A stretch of DNA of 64,000 nt from WHTK01 sp963711035 (GTDB lineage Bacteria > Chloroflexota > Dehalococcoidia > DSTF01 > WHTK01). Location: positions 310,001 through 374,000 of the forward strand of contig CAVQCN010000001.1 of assembly GCA_963711035.1 (NCBI GenBank). Reading direction: 5' to 3'. This document shows positions 60,084 through 64,000 of the stretch, one piece after another (position 1 is the first letter of the stretch; every line of letters starts with the position of its first letter). The notes beneath the pieces are model-generated. The model was not told where the DNA came from and searched no databases. It was given only the letters and a program-made list of their open reading frames with translations. The position numbers and the translations under genes are program-made.

Positions 60084-61111
60084 CCCGTGGTCACCTGCTC
60101 CGCGGTCGCCCAGCGCTGCGGGTCGTCGGACAGGGGGCGCACCGGCTTCGGCACGACCTCGACCACGCGGTCGATGACGTTGTCCGGCGTAACATGGTCG
60201 GCGAGCGCCTCGTACGAGAGGACGAGGCGGTGGCGCAGCACGTCGGGCGCCAGCTCCATGATGTCCGGCGGGATGACGTAGTCGCGGCCGCGGGTGAGGG
60301 CAAGGGCGCGGGCGCCGAGCACGAGGTTGATCGAGGCGCGCGGGCTGGCGCCGAACGAGATGTACGACTCGATGTCGCGCAGACCGTACTCGGCCGGACG
60401 GCGGGTGGCGCCGACCAGACGCACCGCATACTCCATCAGCTCCGGATCGACGTACACGGCGTCTGCTTGCTGCTGCATCTTTTGCAGATCCTCGGTGGAG
60501 ATGATCTGGCGCGGCGCCGGCACCGAGCTCGTCATGCGTTGCACAATCACCATCTCCTCGCGGTCGCTGGGATAGCCAACCAGCACTTTGAGCATGAAGC
60601 GGTCTACCTGCGCCTCCGGCAGCGCGTAGGTGCCCTCGGTTTCGATTGGGTTCTGGGTTGCGAGCACCAGGAAGGGCTCCGGCACCTTGTGCGTCTCGCG
60701 ACCGATGGTCACCTGGTGCTCCTGCATGACCTCGAGCAGCGCCGACTGCACCTTGGCCGGCGCGCGGTTGATCTCGTCCGCCAGCAGCAGGTTGGTGAAG
60801 ACGGGGCCCAGCGACGTCGAGAAGTCGCCGGCCTTCTGGTTGTAGATGCGCGTGCCGATCAGGTCGGCGGGCACGAGGTCGGGCGTGAACTGAATGCGGT
60901 TGAACTCGCCGCCGACGACCTCGGCGACGGTGCGAATTGCCATCGTCTTGGCGAGACCGGGCACGCCCTCGACCAGGATGTGTCCGCGGGAGAGCAGCGC
61001 GACGAGGATACGCTCGATGAGCTGCTCCTGGCCGACGATCACCTTTTTGATCTCGAAGATCATCTGCTCCAGCGGCGTGCCGGTTTCGGGGTTCTCGGTC
61101 TGCGTTACCAT
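60080..61111 (-). CDS. MoxR-family AAA+ ATPase
   Basis: 343 residues from ATG 61111, with CAGGAG upstream. Walker A-like GVPGLAKTMAIRTVAE, Walker B LLADEINRAPAKVQSALLEVMQE, sensor 1 VLATQNPIETEGTYALPEAQ-type segment, and sensor 2 region in SPRASINLVLGARA are all in order. MoxR ATPases chaperone the assembly of partner proteins, usually VWA proteins such as the one encoded two genes later. It lies 31 bases after the protease gene in the same direction. Confidence 0.95.
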   Translation of the reverse strand: MVTQTENPETGTPLEQMIFEIKKVIVGQEQLIERILVALLSRGHILVEGVPGLAKTMAIRTVAEVVGGEFNRIQFTPDLVPADLIGTRIYNQKAGDFSTSLGPVFTNLLLADEINRAPAKVQSALLEVMQEHQVTIGRETHKVPEPFLVLATQNPIETEGTYALPEAQVDRFMLKVLVGYPSDREEMVIVQRMTSSVPAPRQIISTEDLQKMQQQADAVYVDPELMEYAVRLVGATRRPAEYGLRDIESYISFGASPRASINLVLGARALALTRGRDYVIPPDIMELAPDVLRHRLVLSYEALADHVTPDNVIDRVVEVVPKPVRPLSDDPQRWATAEQVTTG

Positions 61112-61142
61112 TCCTGTCTCCTGAGTGTGCAATGTGTCGTGG

Positions 61143-61937
61143 TTAGCCCACCGGCGCCACGAGGCCTGAAGCCTGCTCGATCGGCACCGCAAAGCTGATG
61201 CCGGCGAACGACGGCGTGATGTTCGGGTCCGGGCTGAGAATGCCCGTGACGATGCCGACCACGTGGCCGTTCATGTCGACCAGCGGCCCACCCGAGTTGC
61301 CGGGGTTGATGGCCGCATCAAACTGGATCATGTCGTTCAGCTCCTGCCCCGTCTCAGCCACGTAGAAGCTGCGTCCCAGAGCGCTGACGATGCCAGAGCT
61401 GGCGCTGAACGCGAGGCCAAACGGCGCCCCAATCGCCATCACTTCATCGCCGGCATGAACGCCGCCTGCCAGCGTCGCAGCGTCGACTCCCTTTGGTAGC
61501 GCGTTCACGGAGATGATCGCCAGGTCGCGCTCGGGCTGTTTTTGGGTCACGGTGCCCGTCGCAGTGGAGCCGTCGTAGAACTGCACGGTGACGGTATCGA
61601 ACCCATTAACCACGTGGTACGCCGTGAGGATGCTGCCGTTGAGATCGACGACGACTCCGGAGCCCACGCTGGAGCCCTGGGCCGGATCGGGAGAACCCGC
61701 CGAAACGACGACCACCGACGGCAGCAACTGCGCGTAAATCTGCGGCTCGATGGGCGGCGTCGGCGTCGAGGCCTTGATCTGCTCGCCGGCGAGCGCGCGT
61801 ATCTCCGAGTCGTTGTACTTGCCGGCGGGCGGATCGAGCTGCAGATAGACAACCATGAGCAGGACGCCAACAGCGGCTCCAGCCAGAATCGTAAGGAGCG
61901 TGCGAAAAGCAGCCAGGTAGCCCTTCAGTCGGCTCAT
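61143..61937 (-). CDS. HtrA-like S1C serine protease (no PDZ domain), membrane-anchored
   Basis: 264 residues. One TM helix (about 12-34) anchors an extracytoplasmic trypsin-like protease: the catalytic His in LTAYHVVNG, Asp in ERDLAIISV, and Ser in AAINPGNSGGPLVDMNGHVVGI. The C-terminus ends directly after the protease domain, so the PDZ found in DegP/HtrA is absent. It probably performs envelope protein quality control. It is first in a four-gene run (protease, MoxR, DUF58, VWA). Confidence 0.9.
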   Translation of the reverse strand: MSRLKGYLAAFRTLLTILAGAAVGVLLMVVYLQLDPPAGKYNDSEIRALAGEQIKASTPTPPIEPQIYAQLLPSVVVVSAGSPDPAQGSSVGSGVVVDLNGSILTAYHVVNGFDTVTVQFYDGSTATGTVTQKQPERDLAIISVNALPKGVDAATLAGGVHAGDEVMAIGAPFGLAFSASSGIVSALGRSFYVAETGQELNDMIQFDAAINPGNSGGPLVDMNGHVVGIVTGILSPDPNITPSFAGISFAVPIEQASGLVAPVG

Positions 61938-62028
61938 GCGAACTGCAACCCTCTCGCGTTCTCCTTATGGTACCTGAGCCGGACGCGAGCCTGCCGCTCC
62001 AGTGAGTTAAATAAGCGTTGATGAATTC

Positions 62029-62211
62029 CTAAACTGCGTCCACGAGCCGCGCCTGGTGGCGCCTCTCCGCCTCACACCAGGGGCACGGGCGGTCCTTCAG
62101 AAGGCCCGCGAGGCGACACTCATCGTCGATCTGATGGCGCGGCGTGCGCAGCGGTTGGCGACCGTCACGCTGGGTGAGCAGCTGGATGAGCTCGGGGTCG
62201 CTGACGTTCAG
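62029..62211 (-). CDS. Small CPWC zinc-finger-like protein (non-canonical start)
   Basis: 60 residues if it starts at CTG 62211, eight bases after AGGAGG; a TTG at 62229 in the same frame lacks a ribosome-binding site. The sequence LNVSDPELIQLLTQRDGRQPL is followed by DRPCPWCEAERRHQARLVDAV, a C-x-x-C with a nearby His that could bind zinc. It is compact and charged. It may be cotranscribed with the protease operon 90 bases downstream. No family recognised; coding status moderately supported. Confidence 0.45.
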   Translation of the reverse strand: MNVSDPELIQLLTQRDGRQPLRTPRHQIDDECRLAGLLKDRPCPWCEAERRHQARLVDAV

Positions 62212-62349
62212 GGCCGCTGCCTCCTGCAATCGAGTACGACCCTACAGTACCGGAATCGACTCCGATGCGTCTTTGCAGCCACGTTCGCAGCCTGCCGGCT
62301 TACTCAACCCCACGACGGCGGTCCGCCGAATGCTCCGTCCCGCAGGACA

Positions 62350-62384
62350 AGTCTCCGCGCGGTTCGCCGCCATGCCAATGGCTA
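62350..62384 (-). repeat. Post-stop hairpin element, copy 8
   Basis: On the minus strand it starts with the stop codon of the 62382 gene: TAGCCATTGGCATGGCGGCG, then AACCGCGCGGAGACTTG. This is the most complete copy; the hairpin is GCGG-CGAA-CCGC. Confidence 0.7.
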
Positions 62385-62609
62385 AAGAGGCCGGATCTGC
62401 TCGTTGACGTCGCCCACGGCGTAGATGCCGCACAGGCGGCAGAGGTACACCTGCGTATCCTCCGACGCGAGGTCCTCGGTCAGCTCCACGCCCACCGCTT
62501 CGACCCAGTCGTGGTCGCAGTTGCGGACCGGCGCGTAGCTGAGGTCATCGAGGACGCAATCGCAAGCCCAGTAGGCGCCACACTTGGGGCACAGTCGTCC
62601 TTCGTCCAT
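62382..62609 (-). CDS. Small zinc-ribbon protein of unknown function
   Basis: 75 residues from ATG 62609; a TTG at 62654 would add 15 Arg-rich residues but has a badly placed ribosome-binding site. MDEGRLCPKCGAYWACDC, later VRNCDHDWVEAVG and QVYLCRLCGIYAVGD give up to seven Cys and a His, enough for one or two zinc sites. The pattern resembles other short Cys/His-rich proteins in this window (36069 gene with HHWVIE). The TAG stop starts post-stop element copy 8. Confidence 0.75.
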   Translation of the reverse strand: MDEGRLCPKCGAYWACDCVLDDLSYAPVRNCDHDWVEAVGVELTEDLASEDTQVYLCRLCGIYAVGDVNEQIRPL

Positions 62610-62689
62610 ACGCCGATCATACCGACGGCGTCCAGACCGCTCGCTCTTCTCCAATCCTTCCGTAAGATGGTGCGGGGGAAGGAACAGCG

Positions 62690-63442
62690 ATGCCCGACGC
62701 GACGATCAATGGCTGGGCGCACCACTGGGAAGACGCCGGCTCCGGCGAGCCCCTCGTCCTCATACACGAGGCGCTGCAGTCCAGCCGCGTTTTCGCACCG
62801 CAGATCGAGGAGCTCTCGAAGACGTTTCGCGTCATCGCGCCGGACATGCGCGGCATGGGGCAGAGCGCCCGCGTCGACCGCATCGAGCCGCCGTCCGGCT
62901 GGGTCGATGACCTCGAGGCGTTGCTCGACCGGCTCGGCATAGAGAACGTCCACCTCTACGGCTCGAGCATCGGCGCGCGTGTCGCCCTGCGCTTCGCCAT
63001 CGACCGGCCGCAGCGGGTGCGGACTCTGATCCTCAACAACCCGATCGTCGCCATCGAGCCGGACAGCAACGAGGCGCTAAACACGCGCATGAGCGACCCG
63101 GACGCCCTGCCGCCGCGCATCCAGCAGCTGCACGAATCGATGCACGGCGACGACTGGCCCAACGTGGTGCGCAACTTCTTCGCCATCCGCAACGACGCGG
63201 CGCTGCAGAACCACCTCGACCTGCGTGAGGCCGCCAAGAATGTCACGATCCCGACCCTGCTGACGCGCGGCGACAACCGCACGGACACGGTGCACCCGCT
63301 GCCGCACGTCTTCGAGCTCTTCTACAGCATCCAGACGTCGCGCATGTGGGTGAAGCCCTCCGGCGGCTGCTTCGCCACGCCCGAAGGCTACGACGTCGTC
63401 CGGCGATTCATTGCAGACGCAACGAAGGCAGCGGCCAGGTGA
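62690..63442 (+). CDS. Alpha/beta-fold hydrolase
   Basis: 250 residues. GAAGGA precedes ATG 62690. The fold is clear: PLVLIHEALQSSRVFAPQIEEL, FRVIAPDMRGMGQSA, the nucleophile elbow LYGSSIGARVALRFA, and VTIPTLLTRGDNRTD for the acid. The oxyanion segment is HEAL instead of HGxx. Near the C-terminus, where the catalytic His (AGHxxxxE) is expected, it has WVKPSGGCFATPEGYD without His, so hydrolysis by a Ser-Asp-His triad is uncertain. Function unknown. Confidence 0.8.
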   Translation: MPDATINGWAHHWEDAGSGEPLVLIHEALQSSRVFAPQIEELSKTFRVIAPDMRGMGQSARVDRIEPPSGWVDDLEALLDRLGIENVHLYGSSIGARVALRFAIDRPQRVRTLILNNPIVAIEPDSNEALNTRMSDPDALPPRIQQLHESMHGDDWPNVVRNFFAIRNDAALQNHLDLREAAKNVTIPTLLTRGDNRTDTVHPLPHVFELFYSIQTSRMWVKPSGGCFATPEGYDVVRRFIADATKAAAR

Positions 63443-63472
63443 GTCCACTCCGGCGGCCCTGAACGGCGCGCA

Positions 63473-64000
63473 TCAGGCCCGGGCTAGCGCTCTTCCCGCC
63501 TTGCGCTCCAGGAGAAGGAAAATAGCGAGCGCCCCGATCGCGGCCGCCGCCAGTACCACGAGAAAGACCGGCTCCGCAGCGCCCGCATCGAAGTCTCCGT
63601 CATTCGCCAATGCGGCGCAGAACAAGAGCGCAAACCAGAAGGACGCCTCGGGAAAGTAGAAGCGATAGGCCGCGTAGCGACGCTCGAACGTCGCGCACAG
63701 GCCACCCGCGCCGAGAAACAGCAGCCAAGCGCCCACCACCTTCGCCATGAGCGGCGCAAGCGGCCACGGCCAGAGGTCCAGCGCCCGGTCGACGCCGAGG
63801 ATCAGAGCCAGGCTGTAGACGGTGATCAGAGCGCCGGCCGTGCCGAGCAGAAGCCGGAGCCGCGCGGACAGGAGCATCTCGCCGGGCTGTACGCCGGGGT
63901 CTCGCGACCGATTGAGCAGAAGCATGAGGGGCAGCGAGATCGGGAGGTAGACGTAGATCGCGAGCCAGACGTAGTAGCTCACGCGGCCGACGAAGAAGCG
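63473..64000 (-). CDS. Membrane protein of unknown function (cut by the window edge)
   Basis: The visible part is at least 175 residues; a GTG at 63982 exists, but the frame continues open to the edge (RFFVGRVSYYVWLAIYVYL), so the true start is probably outside. Four hydrophobic segments are seen (about SYYVWLAIYVYLPISLPLM, LLLGTAGALITVYSLALIL, PLAPLMAKVVGAWLLFLGAG, then EPVFLVVLAAAAIGALAIFL) with a FERRYAAYRFYFPEASFWF loop. No family is recognised. It converges on the hydrolase gene. Confidence 0.7.
   Translation of the reverse strand, partial: RFFVGRVSYYVWLAIYVYLPISLPLMLLLNRSRDPGVQPGEMLLSARLRLLLGTAGALITVYSLALILGVDRALDLWPWPLAPLMAKVVGAWLLFLGAGGLCATFERRYAAYRFYFPEASFWFALLFCAALANDGDFDAGAAEPVFLVVLAAAAIGALAIFLLLERKAGRALARA

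Overview
The window is about 64 kb of GC-rich bacterial DNA that is almost entirely protein-coding, with genes on both strands. The gene content fits a Chloroflexota bacterium, probably Dehalococcoidia-like: several F420/flavin LLM-class oxidoreductases, a ferredoxin-type siroheme sulfite/nitrite reductase, FAH-domain proteins, a SCO1664-type kinase-like protein, many small zinc-ribbon proteins, and families of short dispersed palindromes between genes. The lineage is an inference from content, not proven. There is one tRNA (Pro, UGG) and no rRNA or CRISPR array.

Layout. 1-4.3 kb: a DUF922 lipoprotein, a glycosidase-like protein, a DinB protein, a cupin and a TetR regulator; three of these carry hidden frameshifts. 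4.3-7.4 kb: an FtsX/MacB-type ABC exporter. 7.5-10.7 kb: hydrolase, LLM oxidoreductase and small unknown genes. 10.7-12.36 kb: an A+T-richer island with a GIY-YIG gene broken by an amber codon and a two-gene operon broken by many frameshifts (the second gene is DUF1828-like). 12.4-14.1 kb: a Zn/Mn-type ABC transporter without its binding protein. 14.2-23 kb: SCO1664 protein, MarR regulator, purA, mug, dapA, asd, methyltransferase and amidohydrolase. 23-33.6 kb: NUDIX, LysM/M23 peptidase, LLM enzyme, double-FAH protein, MetE-like enzyme, FmdB and FKBP. 33.7-36.3 kb: CDO-like protein, tRNA-Pro and pyrD.

36.5-41.5 kb: a SufR-like regulator overlapping an Mrp Fe-S carrier, an Arg-rich NYN protein, a broken DUF559 gene bracketed by inverted repeats, and a Dam-type methylase with a PD-(D/E)XK nuclease. 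41.8-51.7 kb: the pyrimidine operon, read right to left as pyrR-pyrB-pyrC-alkD-carA-vapB-vapC-carB-pyrK, with a PyrR-type RNA attenuator in front. pyrD lies 6 kb further on, beyond the restriction/DUF559/NYN/mrp block. 51.7-58 kb: CBU_0592-like protein, SHMT-family enzyme, RlmI-like methyltransferase, sulfite reductase and an MFS transporter. 58-62 kb: an HtrA-like protease, MoxR, DUF58 and VWA operon. The right edge cuts a membrane protein.

The most noteworthy signals are these: a short hairpin element that begins with the TAG stop codon of at least eight genes; a VapBC module between carA and carB whose operator palindrome supplies the last codons and stop of carA; a DUF559 gene packaged between inverted repeats; the decayed A+T-rich module; and several genes whose best ribosome-binding site points at ATC or CTG. 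No complete, clearly undescribed multi-gene system could be demonstrated from sequence alone.
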